64,000 nt of DNA from Reticulascus tulasneorum (Eukaryota; Ascomycota; Sordariomycetes; Glomerellales; Reticulascaceae). Below are positions 47,975-59,791 of this stretch, piece after piece. The position numbers and the translations under genes were made by a program. The stretch is taken from NCBI GenBank assembly GCA_001557505.1, contig LSAX01000003.1:1-64000 (forward strand), written 5' to 3'. Under the pieces are notes generated by a model. The model had not been told where the DNA came from and ran no database searches. It saw only the letters and a program-made list of their open reading frames with translations. How positions within the stretch are numbered: the first letter of the stretch is position 1; every line of letters begins with the position of its first letter.

Positions 47975-48750
47975 TCATCTTAAGGCGCGCTTGTAGTCGA
48001 CCGAGTCCAATGATTTATGTGCGAGAAGAGCATCCAAGGTCAAGATGCCAGCAAGCAACTGGTCGATGACCTTGACCTTGTTTCCCTTGTCGTAACCCAG
48101 TGTGAGCTCGCACGTCTCGTGAACCCAGCTCTCCATACCCGCGAGAATGACGCCGCCCATGCTCACTACGTCGATTTCCCCCCGCCGACTTGGAGGAGCT
48201 GCATGGTCGCAGCCATAATCTTCTGGCGGGCTACTTCCTGAGACCCGGGCTGCAAATCGCTCAGGCCGATTCCTGACGCAGACACTCCGCCGAACTTAGA
48301 CAGCTGACTGCCAGGGCCTAGGAGCAACTTGACACCTTGAGAGAGCAAGGCCTCGTAGGCAACACCCGTTGTCAAGATGCCAAACTTAGAGGCGGGACCA
48401 ACAAGCTGAAGTGCTGCAACTATGCTCGCATCGAAGATGCCCACGACTGGCTTGGTACCGACATAGGACTGCAGCAGCCGCACGAGCGGGTGGTCAGCAT
48501 AGCATGCGCCAAGGAAGCCGTCGAAGTCATCGACGATGTCCAGAAGTGGCGCGATGCAGTGCGACGCGCTTTCGAACATGTCTGCTTGAGTCCTGATGAT
48601 GGAAGGCCCGGTGGGGCAAGTCCAGTATGCGATGGTCGTGTTTGGCAGATTCAAGGTCGAAAAGATAGGTTCGAAGCTCTTGGTGACAGCGACGCTTGTG
48701 TTGGGATTTATGACCAGGATTCTGGCCACTCGCGTATGTTTGACGACCAT
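47975..48750 (-). pseudogene. Hydantoin/Asp-Glu racemase family gene with a frameshift
   Basis: Reads as one racemase-like protein of about 258 aa if one base is restored. The first part (from ATG 48750; an in-frame ATG lies at 48801) has ILVINPNTSVAVTKSFEPI, the first catalytic Cys in GFLGACYADHPLVRLL, VVGIFDASIVAALQL and KFGILTTGV. The frame then breaks at a run of six C (48178-48183) and resumes as EIDVVSMGGVILAGMESWV to the stop at 47975. The second catalytic Cys, normally in a LGCAGM context, is replaced by GGVILAGM, so true racemase activity is doubtful even if the break is a sequencing error in the homopolymer. Relatives include yeast Dcg1, linked to allantoin use. It is divergent from an allantoate-permease-type transporter. 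Confidence 0.75.
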
Positions 48751-49458
48751 CCTGTAGCACGGGCTGGGATGTCTGAGTTTGTCTAGTAGTGTACCTAGCA
48801 TGTAATTGAAATGATAAGCGTGGCGTCAAGCAAGTGGACAGTGTCGGCGTGGATATTCGCAGGGCGTCTGCAAGTAAGGCACGCAGGTGACATGGGGGAG
48901 AAAGTTTATATAATTAATATAGTAAGGAGAGAGAGAAACGAGACATGCTAAGTAGTCAGAGACTGTCGAGGTTGGCTGCGCAGGCAGAGCATTGCATGGG
49001 AAACAAAGATAAATTGACGGCCGTGTTGAGTTGACACGGGGACCCAGCCAAGTTAAAATGCCCCGTGGCCGCGCCCCGCAAGCCCGCGGGCATTTTCGCG
49101 GGCTGCGGGTGCGCGCACTTTTGCGTTTGGTAATACAGGTCCCGCGAGAGCCCCTCTTAGCCACACACTAGAGGGTTTTCCGCCACGTTTGTCCGCGATA
49201 AGCCCGTCTTCGACACCTCAATTCTTGGCCAGGATGGAAATTTGCTAGGAAAATTTATCTTCTTCAAGATAAGGATCATGAAGAGGGAATTCTATAAAGA
49301 AGTCGGGCCCGTCATGCCTCCTTGTTGATCGGAATCTTGAGACATCAACTCAGACAGCTTTCCGACCCTACTTGATCAGGCTGCTTGACAAACAAATCCC
49401 TTCAAGCCGAGCAATTAGAGCCTTGACTCCACCAAGCAATCTACAATCCGCATCCACA
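48751..49458. promoter_or_regulatory. Divergent promoter with GATA-type sites
   Basis: A 708-bp region between racemase-like and transporter genes. HGATAR sites, bound by nitrogen regulators of the AreA/Nit2 type, occur at 49008-49013, 49196-49201 and in a palindromic pair TTATCTT-CTTC-AAGATAA at 49255-49272, about 190 bp upstream of the transporter ATG. A GC-rich hairpin AGCCCGCG...CGCGGGCT lies at 49081-49104. Spacing and pairing fit nitrogen-repressible uptake genes, but binding is inferred. Confidence 0.6.
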
Positions 49459-51002
49459 ATGGACAAGCCGCATTCCAGCATCGTCATCGCCGACGAAAAG
49501 GCAAGCAACGCAGAAACGCAATCCATCGGCACCGGCCCTGAAATTACCGAGTCGGTCGAGACCATCTACATTGATCCCGAGCAGGAGAAGGCGGTACTCC
49601 GAAAGTTCGACAAATATGTCCTCCCTCAGGCATTCCTCTTCATCCTCCTCAACTATCTTGACAGGTATGTACCCATTAAACCCTGTTCAGAGTTCGAATC
49701 CGAAGACGCCTTCGCTAACCCCAGCTAAGAAGCAACATGGGAAACGCTCGAGTCTTTGGTTTTGAACAGGACCTCGGCCTCAAGAACAACGAGTTCGGCA
49801 ACCTTGTCACGCTCTTCTTTGTGCCGTATATCGTGACTGAGGTGTTTTGGGTCACCGCGGTGAAGCGCTTCGGTCCCAACTATGTTATCACCACCGCTCT
49901 CTTCGGCTGGTGCATTGCGACCATTGCGACAGGTTTCGTCCGGAATTACCAGCAGGCGCTCGCTTGCCGCATGTTCCTCGGCCTGTTCGAGGCCGGCGTG
50001 GCACCCGCCTTCACCTTCATCTTCTCCACCATCTACTCGCGTGAATCCACCGCTAAAAGGGTGGCCCTAATCAACCTCTCCAACGCCGTCTCGGGTGCCT
50101 TTGGCGGCCTCTTTGCCTACGCGATCCAGACTATGGGGGCACGTCGCGGGCTCGAGGCCTGGAGGTGGCTCTTCATCATCGAAGGTGCCGTTTCCCTTGC
50201 CATCTGCGGCGGCTGCCTTTGGTCTTTTCCCAACAAGCCCGAGACCGCGTGGTTCTTGAGCGAAGAGGATAAGGCATTGATGAGGCTCCGCAAGCAGCGT
50301 GACTCTATCTACAAAGGCGACGACAAATTCGAGTGGAAGTGGGTGCGGCTCGCGCTTGCAGACCCTTTCATATACGTCGCATCGCTGGCTTTCTTTACAT
50401 CTAGTGTCGCGATCTTCGGTTATGGAACCTTCTTGCCGACCCTCATTAGGGGATTCGGCTACAGCGCCTTTGAGGCCAACTACCTCACGATCCCTGTTTA
50501 TGCCGTCGGTGCATTGTCTCTTGTCACGCAGGCTTACTGGTCTGACCGCCTCCAGCAGCGAGCCTTGTTCCTCCTCATATCTGCCTGCCCTGTCGTAGCC
50601 GCCTATATTATCTGCATCGGCACACCCAGTCCCATCGCCGGCTATGTGGCCATGTTCATCCTCGTCACAGGTGTCTACTCCTTTTCCTGCTTGATGATGA
50701 CCTGGGTGGCCACCAACTTGGTGCCCGACTATAAGCGCTCTGTTGGCCTGCCCATCTTTGCCAGCATCGGCAACTGCAGTGGTCTCGTGGCCGGCCAGCT
50801 GTACCCCAAAACCCAGGCCCCCCGATACATCATGGGCAACTCAGTCTCCGCCGGACTGGAAGCCGTTGCGGCCGTCTTTGTTGGCCTCACTTGGCTGCTT
50901 CTCCGCCGCAGAAATCAACAAAAGGACAAGTTGGTGGCGGAGGGTGCGACGACTAACGGGTTGGAGGGTGATATGGCCTTGTCTTTCAAGTATACCCTAT
51001 GA
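49459..51002 (+). CDS. Allantoate permease-type MFS transporter (Dal5-like, ACS family)
   Basis: Two exons (49459-49664 and 49730-51002) give 492 aa. The acceptor was chosen so that YLDRSNMGNARVFGF, the hallmark of this family, is restored across the intron. About twelve membrane segments are expected. Other marks are GPNYVITTALFGWCIATIAT, RMFLGLFEAGVAPAFTF, YSRESTAKRVALINLSNAVSG and GARRGLEAWRWLFIIEGAVS. Members import organic anions such as allantoate, ureidosuccinate, nicotinate or related carboxylates. The GATA-rich promoter and the divergent hydantoin-racemase-like gene point to uptake of a nitrogen-containing ring-opening product. No lesion seen. Confidence 0.92.
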
Positions 51003-52390
51003 GCGGAGACGAAGGATAAGTCAACGGAGTTGGGGTTTCCGGTGGAGATTTGTCTGTTTTCGTGGACGATAGATGCCTAGGACGGCAATTGCCCCATATA
51101 TCTGAACCAGGGTTAGATGTAATGTTATTTCTAGCATTCGTTGCTTACTACATATGATGCGAACAGGCTCGATGGTGAGCTATATGTGGTTTCCTTGCTT
51201 ACGAACTGATTGAAGCGACCAAGATGCTGGAACTTGGCCGATCAGCCGGCAACAAAATGGTTCAAGGATCTGTTTAAGGATACAATGAATAGAGTATTAC
51301 CAAAACACCCTGGGATATATGCATGAGTTCTTGCGTGGTCTCTCACGGGGTTCTGCCCCTGACCTTGCATGCCAAGAAAGCTGCCGGCCGGTTGTTTCTT
51401 TCGTTGCCACGTGCTTGATCAGGCAGAGACTAAGGTTAGGTGGTTGGTTAACTTGTCGATTGCGCCATGCTACAGGCCATATAGGTAGGCTTAGCGAAGC
51501 AATGGATACCTAACGAGCAGCCTAGGTACCTTAGATAAGCAAGTCAGGGATTCAACTCAATCCCAGCAAATAGAGCGAAGCCTGGCCCACCAAAACTGGT
51601 GCCAGCGGGAACCAAGGCAATTCACCCTATCAAATGGATCGTAAAAGGCAGTGCCGCTTAACTGAAAGCAGTCACCGACAACTTCCCTATGAAAAGTCTT
51701 AAGAAGTGATGGAACAGTCAATTAAGGTAATTTGGTACACATTCACAGCAGTGTTCACTAGAATATGTCTGCGAATAGGCACTAGAATCTTCAGGTAATT
51801 TAGTACATATTCACGGCAATATTCACTCAAATATGTCTGTGAAATAGGTCCTTGAAAATTGCAAAGCGGCACTGTTGTTTACGACCTTGCCTATTCACAG
51901 CAGATAATTATAAGATGCGCTTTGACAGGCATAGACTATGTAAATTAATTAGCTACCTATTCTAGGTACTTGGTAAGGAACAAGATAGCAAGGGCTAATT
52001 AGAATGTGGGACTTATGCAGAGCACTGGGTCGGAGGCCTTATCGCGCTACGGACCGTGCTGCCTAAAATCTCACCCATTCAATGATGAGAAATAGGAAGC
52101 TAGAGATCCTTCGAGCTCATCCTTCGGCCTCAACGAGGACTGCAAGAGGCAGACTGTTCCATCCTTCGCCATACAGCCTTGCTTGCGCCTCTCATATATT
52201 TCAGATATTGTGTACGGGTGCATCAGGATATAAAGTCCAAGTACGAACACCCAAGGACTACCAGAAACAAGGGTCGTCCGCGCACTTAACGCCATCGGTG
52301 GCTGGCTGATCGACCCTTCGAGCATATCTGTGTCCAAACATTCGACATGTGGACTATCCCCAACAATATTACATTTTCACATCCATAAAT
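51003..52390. other. Gene-free stretch with a two-copy repeat
   Basis: No coding region recognised. See the 68-bp-period repeat at 51725-51850. Confidence 0.5.
51725..51850. repeat. Two-copy direct repeat, 68-bp period
   Basis: Copies start AGGTAATTT at 51725 and 51793 and share TTCAC, ATATGTCTG and AATAGG. Most differences between them are C/T or G/A transitions (GGTACACA against AGTACATA). Confidence 0.7.
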
Positions 52391-54735
52391 ATGGTTTCAG
52401 AGAACGGAACCCAACCAGAAAGTGACGTTTCAGGCCCAGGTACTATTCGCGAGCGGACCGCGTTCAGCCTACTCACTCGTGAAGACGGAACACTTTGTGC
52501 CTTTTGCGATGCGGCTTGTAAGGCGGCCAACCCAACAGGCGAACCTTTCCTTACACGCAAGCTGTTGGATCTCATCAGAGACTCCAAATACTGCGGTGTG
52601 TGCGCCGTGATTTTAGACGCACTAGAATCCTCAGCTCATGCCATTGGCGAGGAGGGCCAGGAGGTGGCGATGCATTTACATCCCCTTCTGCAAACCGTGC
52701 AGGACCCGAGCGATGTCCGATTGCGATACATCGATTTACATGACTGGTTTGAGCATGGGATTCAGACGCGTGTTTACTATCCCGGGAATGAGGCAGCATG
52801 GGCAACGCTAGATCTAGTGCCAGCAAAAGGTAGCGTCACCTCCAAAGCCCTTGCATACATGCATGACTGACTTTGGCCGCAGAATCTTGGCAACTTAATC
52901 TTTTGCAGTTGAGTCCGAGTGCCCAATCCGATGAGGTATGGAAAGGCATCAAATGGTGGTTAAGCAGCTGCATCAAGGAGCACCCCGATTGCAAAATCCC
53001 ACGAATACTGACTCAGTGGCGTCCAACTCGCATACTTGACCTCGGTAAACCGGACGATCCAATGCAAATTCGACTGCTTGAAGGCGATGATGTCCCAGAA
53101 GGCCTGGAATACGTGACTCTGAGTCACTGCTGGGGCAACTCGAATCCCCTCCAGCTCACCACGTCGAATATATCATGCCTGAAAAAGTCGATTCACGCGG
53201 AGAGCTTGCCTCGCACCTTCCTTGAAGCGTGCAATATTGTTCGAAGGCTCGAACAGCGGTATCTATGGATCGACTCTCTCTGCATCTTGCAAGACTCTCG
53301 CGAGGATTGGTTCAGGGAGGCAGGCCAGATGGCCTCCGTGTACGGCAATGCGTTCCTCGGTGTTGCAGCAACTGGGTCGCCAAACTCAGAGGGAGGCTGC
53401 TTCGGACCAGGAGAAGATCGAGACCCAAAGGCGTTCCTGCCGGTACGGATCCAACGTCTCTGGGGAGGGCCGTTCAGCGGCGACTTCTACGTATGCGGTT
53501 TCCGACAATGGTGGAGCGAGTTCAACAATGCACCACTGAATCGTCGCGCCTGGGTGCTGCAGGAGCGTATGCTTTCACCTCGGGTCTTGCACTTTGGACT
53601 GGGGCAAATGGTGTTTGAGTGCGCGTCGATGACAGCTTGCGAGCGTCTTCCGTTCGGAACCCTGCCGCAGATCATTAGGGAATTTGGCGGTAATGGCGGC
53701 TTGAGCAAGAAGATTACCTCCTGGGCTCTGGGTGTTGGGGAAGCGAAGGTAGGCCGGTACGAGTTCCAGTCTGAATGGGGCGATGTTATCCGGAATTACT
53801 CCCAGGCAAGCCTGACTTTTGAGATGGATAAGATGGTAGCATTAGCTGGTATAGTGGATCGTTTCGCCCTGGCGCTTGAGAGGATCATCCAAAACGAGGA
53901 AGTATCCACCGCTGCCAGTGGTAGCAATCAAGCTGAGATTGAGACAACCGACAGCCCGAGAGAACGTGATGGTCGAGATCTCTTTGTGGCTGGGCTCTGG
54001 AAGCCAGGTCTGGAACGGCAACTCGCCTGGCGGGTCACGTCCGCCATCCAAAGCCATCAATTGAGCGGAAGGGCCCCTCCAGGTCACGGCGAACGACCTC
54101 TAGCATACGTCGCACCATCATGGTCATGGTGTTCGGTGTTTGGTGCTCCAGTTGAACCCCAGAGTTTCCATCCAGACGTCAACTTCATCGAGATACTCGA
54201 AACCAAGATTGAGCCGGTAATAGAAGCACCTGAGAGCCTCCGGGCGGGGCTGAGATACTGCTGCGGTCGGGATTCTTATTTGCGCTTGCGTTGCTCGATG
54301 TTACCGTTATCTGGGATCAGTCACCCATCAGGCATACTAATCAGAACGACCGCAGAAGGTGAGGATGTCATGATAGAGACTGACAACTACTTCGATGTTC
54401 CATTTGAAAAAGAAGCCGGGACGGCACAGGCTTTGGCCTGCGTACCACTCTACGTGGATTCGTCTCGGGTAACCAAACCACTGCATGGATTGATTCTAGA
54501 GAGACTTGAGGAAGCAGACGGCACGTTCTACTTTGTCCGATATGGCACCTTTGTCGTCTCCGGAGATGCGACCAAAACTTTCTGGGCTGGATGTCGCCGA
54601 TTTAACGAGGATTTTCGACAAGTACATGGAGACGAAGGGCGGTTGTACGACGGGGTGTATCAGCATATCGATGACATTCAAGATAAATACGAAAAACAAG
54701 ATGGAGTCATGCAGTATGTCATCCAAATCCAGTAA
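52391..54735 (+). CDS. HET-domain protein
   Basis: Two exons (52391-52829 and 52883-54735), a 53-nt intron restoring VPAK-ESWQLNL, give 763 aa. The ATG at 52391 is the first in frame. The N-terminal 140 residues carry Cys pairs (CAFCDAAC, CGVCAVI). The HET domain covers about residues 220-380 with YVTLSHCWGNSNPLQLT, FLEACNIVRRLEQRYLWIDS, LCILQDSREDW and RAWVLQERMLSPRVLHF. The C-terminal half is long and variable, with LAYVAPSWSWCSVFG near its middle, common in HET proteins. Such proteins trigger cell death after fusion of incompatible strains in some species; most family members have no assigned partner. Intact as read. Confidence 0.92.
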
Positions 54736-55014
54736 TGCGGAGGGGAATCTCGGGCTGGTGCTTCGTTCTCCGGGGAACTGGGATTGCAAGCTTCTAGCAA
54801 AGTTATGTCGAAGGATCGCATCCGGAAGCGCGGTTTTGAGGCAGGCCGACCAGCTGGCGCCGCATCGGACTATGCATGAGTGGCAAGCTGCATGCCCCGT
54901 TTAGCCGGAAACGAGGTCCCTGCCACCCTCCTACGGCTATTTTCTTGGTGTCGCATCTCAATGCTATCTTGTTGTTCATTTTCCACACTTTTAGTTTATC
55001 ATTATGGCGCCAAC

Positions 55015-56349
55015 ATGCGTCAAGGACGTCCTCATGCTCGTGCCCTCTTCCTCATAGTCGCCGGACTCCTAGGAATCACGTACCTGTATGGAAAACTGCA
55101 GACCACAGACCACGCGGAGGTCGCGAAATACCGAGATGTGATACACAACGGGACACTCGGAGTAAGTTCATCCCTTCACGACCCGGTGGATTCAATTGAC
55201 GACTTCAAAGTTCCAAAAGATCTTCATCGTCAACCTACCAGAGCGCACCGATCGTCGCGATGCCATGACAATCTCAGCAGCGATCTCTGGTCTGAACATT
55301 ACATGGGTCAATGGTGTGCGTGGCGAGAATGTAGTGGAAAAGTCTCTCCCACCCGGAGAGCGGAGGAGCAGCGTCAAGTGGGAGGGTACGAAAGGTTGCT
55401 GGCGAGGTCATATGAATGCGTTGCAGCAGTGCGTTGCATGCCCGTCCAGCCTCGTATGCTACTAACATGAAGCAATAGAATAGTCGATCAGAATCTAGCG
55501 ACAGCTCTCATTCTCGAAGACGATACCGATTGGGATATTAGGTTGAAGTCGCAAATGGATTCATTCGCCATTGCGGCTCGTGCTTTCACTCAGCCTCTGA
55601 GACGAGACCCGTCAAGGACAATGTCGGCACAACACTTGTACAGAAATGATACCGATCGATCAACAAGAAAACACAGTGTGGACGTCGAACGTGCACCGGC
55701 GGCTTTGGCCCCGGCAAGCTCGCCATACGGCGACAACTGGGATGTACTCTGGCTTGGTCATATCGGTAGCTACATGCCGATCGAATGGCAATCTCTGGAG
55801 CATAATGGCGACACCGCTCCGCATTCTCTGCTCAGTCTCTACCAACGCGACGATGCGACAGTCCCTGCTTACAAGCATTTAAAGCGACACCCGTTCGCAG
55901 ATACTCTGGACCACATCAGCGAGCGTTTCCCGCCTCATACGCGAGTAGTGCATGAGTCACGGAACACCATTGGCGCTCAAGCATATGCGGTGAGCCAGCG
56001 AGGTGCTCGCTGGTTGTTATGGCAGTTCGGCGTCGAGACATTCACCAACGGATGGGACATATTGCTCCGTGACTGGTGCGACGGCGTCTATGCGAAGGAT
56101 CAGCCGGAACATCGGCGGCCTCTTTGCTTGACCACACAGCCGCCACTCATCAGTCATCACTATTCGAAATCCGGCGGCTCAGATATCCACGGAATGGGTG
56201 GCGGCTACATTAAGAAGTTCGGGTCGCCGTACATCAGGTTCAGTGTCAAGATGAATATGGGAACCCTAGTGTCGAGATCCACGGAGGATGTTGAACCACT
56301 CGCTGGCTTGGTGGATCAATGGCCAGATGATGGTCCGGGGTCGTGGTAA
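55015..56349 (+). CDS. Type II membrane glycosyltransferase, GT25/LPS-glycosyltransferase-like
   Basis: Three exons (55015-55161, 55211-55428, 55479-56349) give 411 aa. The start was set at the ATG giving MRQGRPHARALFLIVAGLLG, a short cytosolic tail plus signal anchor; an in-frame ATG at 54961 is an alternative. The luminal part begins KIFIVNLPERTDRRDAM, has GCWRGHMNALQ and the metal-binding TALILEDDTDWD across the second splice, then NWDVLWLGHIGSYMP and GAQAYAVSQRGARWLL, all in the order of family 25 transferases. Donor and acceptor sugars are unknown. It follows the HET gene on the same strand, 279 bp after its stop. Confidence 0.87.
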
Positions 56350-57137
56350 TGCAAATGGATGGGTTGATGGGCGACTTGACGCAAGCATTTCGTGAATGGA
56401 GGGGACAGTAGCGCTTCGCATTTGAGTCGCTTTTCGTGTGCAACTGTGGTACCGATTTCCGATGCAATCTACTACCAGTCTTTACTCAAACGTGCACAAG
56501 CCAAAGCAGGCTATATAAAAATAACAATGTTCAAATTGGGGTATCTCTCTTGGCTCCGTGGTTGCCGGGATCTGGAAATGCGGCAAAAAGCCCCCACAAT
56601 GGGAGGCTGGCTCGCCTCCTTGGCCAAATGGGGCATGTCATTTGCAGAACCGGAAGCTTGTCCCCTGGCGTCCTGTCTCTCATATAGGTCGTTACGCGGA
56701 CAGCTGTACATATACGGCGCGGCTCAGGCCAGTCATGTGCTATCCCAGTTAGTTGGACCCCGGCACTATTCGATTTCGAGGTTGTTCCGCTGCAATGGCA
56801 GTTAACACACTCCCACGGCTAAGTCAGTAGCTATTGGTTCGTACAGATCGACAAGCGTCAGGGCTCCCTTAGCGAAACTATTTCTGACGTTCTATTTACC
56901 CGGCTGTCTGGACCATGGCAAAGAAGTGTAGATCATCGTATACTTTGTCTGTCACATCTCCGATTTAGGTTCGCCAGCGGTTCTCATTTTCCGCATACGC
57001 AGGCCTTTCTTTATTGGTGCCGTTTCTTGGCCGAATGCCAATCCCACTGCATTATATAATAGAAAGGCTCAGGTACAGTCTCAAACCCTCATATGCTGCT
57101 TTAAAAATAAGTCTGGGATATACGGATTGGACCCAAG
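56350..57137. other. Gene-free stretch
   Basis: No feature recognised except the promoter of the sedolisin gene, with a TATATAA-like run near 57053-57060. Confidence 0.5.
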
Positions 57138-59642
57138 ATGCGCATTAAACTTTTGCTAGCAATCTTTTCTTTCCTTATTCTACGCACGACTGCGAATCGA
57201 CTTCTGAGTGATGAAATCGCTGTCGTAGAGTTAGAACGGTCCACGTCCGAACCTCATGTCCGCCATGAGTGGCACAATGCAGATATTACTTGGGGCTGGA
57301 TCAAAATGAGGAGAGCAGCAGCATCAGAAAAACTGCCAATGAGGGTGGGGTTAAAACAATCAAACCTTCAACAAGGACGTGATTTGCTTATGGACATGTA
57401 AGAAACTAGTTGTTCGCTTTCTCTAGCTTGCTAACAGCTTCACAGTTCACAACCAAACTCTCCCAACTACGGTAGACATATCTCTGTTGCGGAGGTAAAC
57501 GATTTCTTTGCTCCCTCACCAGACGGTGTTGATGCTGTCTGGAGCTGGCTGGTATCTGCTGGAATTGCGTCATCAAGGCTCTCGCAGTCGAAGAACAGAC
57601 AGGTAGGTCTGAACTATATGAGGGACAGCGGCAGGCAAAAGGCATCCCAAATTTGATCCCAACCGGATGGCCACTAATAATCTTTGGTAGTGGATTCAGT
57701 TCGAGGCTGAGACTGAGGAGATTGAGAGGCTGCTCCGCACTGAGTACCACATCTATGAACATAAAGAGACAGGGATAGTGAATATAGCCTGCTCCGAGTA
57801 AGACTGCCCCCATCGTCTTCGTAGCTAAGCTGACTTTCTTCAAGATACCATGTTCCTCAGAATGTTCAAAAGCATATTGACTATATTACACCAGGCATCA
57901 AATTGTTGTCCCATGGCTTCCAGAAGAGGCGAAAGTCAGCTGGTTCGGAATTGGAAAGACGATGGCCTGTCAATATTGATTCGATGCTGGAAACTGGAGC
58001 ACATGACTTAGTAAAAGGTGTTCCTGGTGATAGTAAGAAGAAGTCGAAACTGGACTGCATGAAGGATGTCGGCCCCGACTGCATTAGAGGTGCGTCTGTT
58101 ATCGCCGTGAAAGACGACAGTTCTAAAAAGATGACAGCGCAGTATAGCATTCCCAAAGGGACCAAGGCTCACCCAAGCAATAAAATTGGAATCTTTGCAT
58201 CTCTGGGTCAGTACTACAATCAGAAGGATCTCGACGAGTTCTTCACAGAGTTGGCCCCGTGAGTCTTTCTTTCCTAGTCTCGTTGCAAACAACACCATTT
58301 GACTCGGCCCAGCGAGATCCCAAACGGTACTCATCCCGAACATCGATTAGTCAACGGAGCACATGCCACTACTGGTGACAGGAACGCCGCGGGCGACGAA
58401 ATTAGCCTTGACCTGCAACTTGCTTATCCCTTGGTATGGCCACAAGAGACTGTCTTCTGGGGAGTGGAGGATGACTTTTACCAACGGAACCAATCAGCCT
58501 ACGGAACTGTGTACAAGGGGTTTTTCAACAGTAAGGCCGACTTTCATAGCCTGGTTCGCGCTAACGTGATAGACTTATGGAATGCCATGGATGGTAGCTA
58601 CTGCAACTACGCGGCCTTCAACGAGAAGGGAAATTGCGGGCGGCCAGAATGTTTAGATCCCATCTATCCCAACCCAGAGGCCGGTGGGTATAAAGGCGAG
58701 CTTATGTGCGGTGTACATGAGCCGACAAACGTCATTTCCATATCTTACAGTGGTTCGGAGAAGAGCTTGCCTTACTCGTATCTTCAGCGTCAGTGTTCAG
58801 AGATTATGAAGTTGGGCCTCCAGGGGATTACGGTTGTGGTATCTTCAGGGGACAATGGTGTTGGGTCATTCAAGAACGACCCGCCACCGACAGGCTGCTT
58901 AGGAGACAATGGCGACGTGTTCAACCCCGAGTTCCTCGCTGATTGTCCATATGTGTTGGCAGTTGGCGCCACGGAGCTTGTCCAGCCGCAATATAGGGGG
59001 AGGGGTCAAGCGAAGCTCGGCGAGCAAGCTGTAACCAGATTTCAATCTGGTGGCGGATTTTCAAACGTCTTTGGCCGGCCACACTACCAAAACTCACAAG
59101 TTTCGGCATACTTGAAGAAATCCAAGCTCACATTTCGGGGCTATGAAGGAGGAGGGAATAACCATAGCCATGTGACCGCGGGCGGCTCATTCAACGTCCT
59201 TGGCCGAGCGTATCCCGATGTCGCTGCGATGGGAGATGGCATCTACACCAGGACCAAGGGAAGATGGGCTCATCTCATGGGCACTTCTGCGTCTGCACCA
59301 ATCGTCGCATCGATGTTAAACCTGATCAATGAGGAGCGGCTTGCTGTCGGGAAGTCGACAGTGGGCTTTGTCCATCCAGTTCTTGTAAGGCGCATCTCAT
59401 TGCCGGCGTATGAACTAACTGACACCGTCTAGTACCGACATCCCGAAGCATTCACTGACATTACTGTCGGATCCAATCCCAACTGTAAAACAGGTGGCTT
59501 TAATGCGTCCAAAGGGTGGGACCCTGTGACCGGCCTCGGGTGAGTGTCCCCACTTGTACTCTCCTCAATCTCTGCCATTGACACGAATGCTAGTACGCCA
59601 AAATTCCCCGAGCTGCTCAAGATCTTTATGAACCTCCCGTAA
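57138..59642 (+). CDS. Secreted sedolisin (S53 serine-carboxyl peptidase, TPP1-like)
   Basis: Seven exons (57138-57397, 57446-57602, 57691-57797, 57845-58258, 58313-59384, 59433-59539, 59594-59642) give 721 aa. Residues 1-20 are a signal peptide. The activation prodomain (about 25-200) has NSPNYGRHISVAEVNDFFAP and EYHVPQNVQKHIDYITPGIK. The catalytic domain carries Glu342 and Asp346 in DEISLDLQLAYPLV, the oxyanion Asp in VVVSSGDNGVGSF and the nucleophile Ser638 in GTSASAPIVASM. The calcium-site end NASKGWDPVTGLGTPKFPEL crosses the last splice. Sedolisins act outside the cell at acid pH, often as tripeptidyl peptidases. Length is in the upper normal range. No lesion seen. Confidence 0.92.
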
Positions 59643-59791
59643 ATACAAACCAAGATCTCGAATGGTTCTGATGACATAACTTCCTCACCTGGTTGATTCT
59701 ACGCCCCATCAGTGGAAAGCCGTTGCACAGCCTTCGTATCGGCTAGACTCCCAATAAAGCAGGCTGCGACAGCAGACTTGAAATTTTGCTC

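Noticed and set aside
49685..49700. TTCGAATCC resembling a tRNA T-loop
   Set aside because: It lies inside the transporter intron and no cloverleaf can be formed around it. No tRNA or rRNA gene was found in the window.
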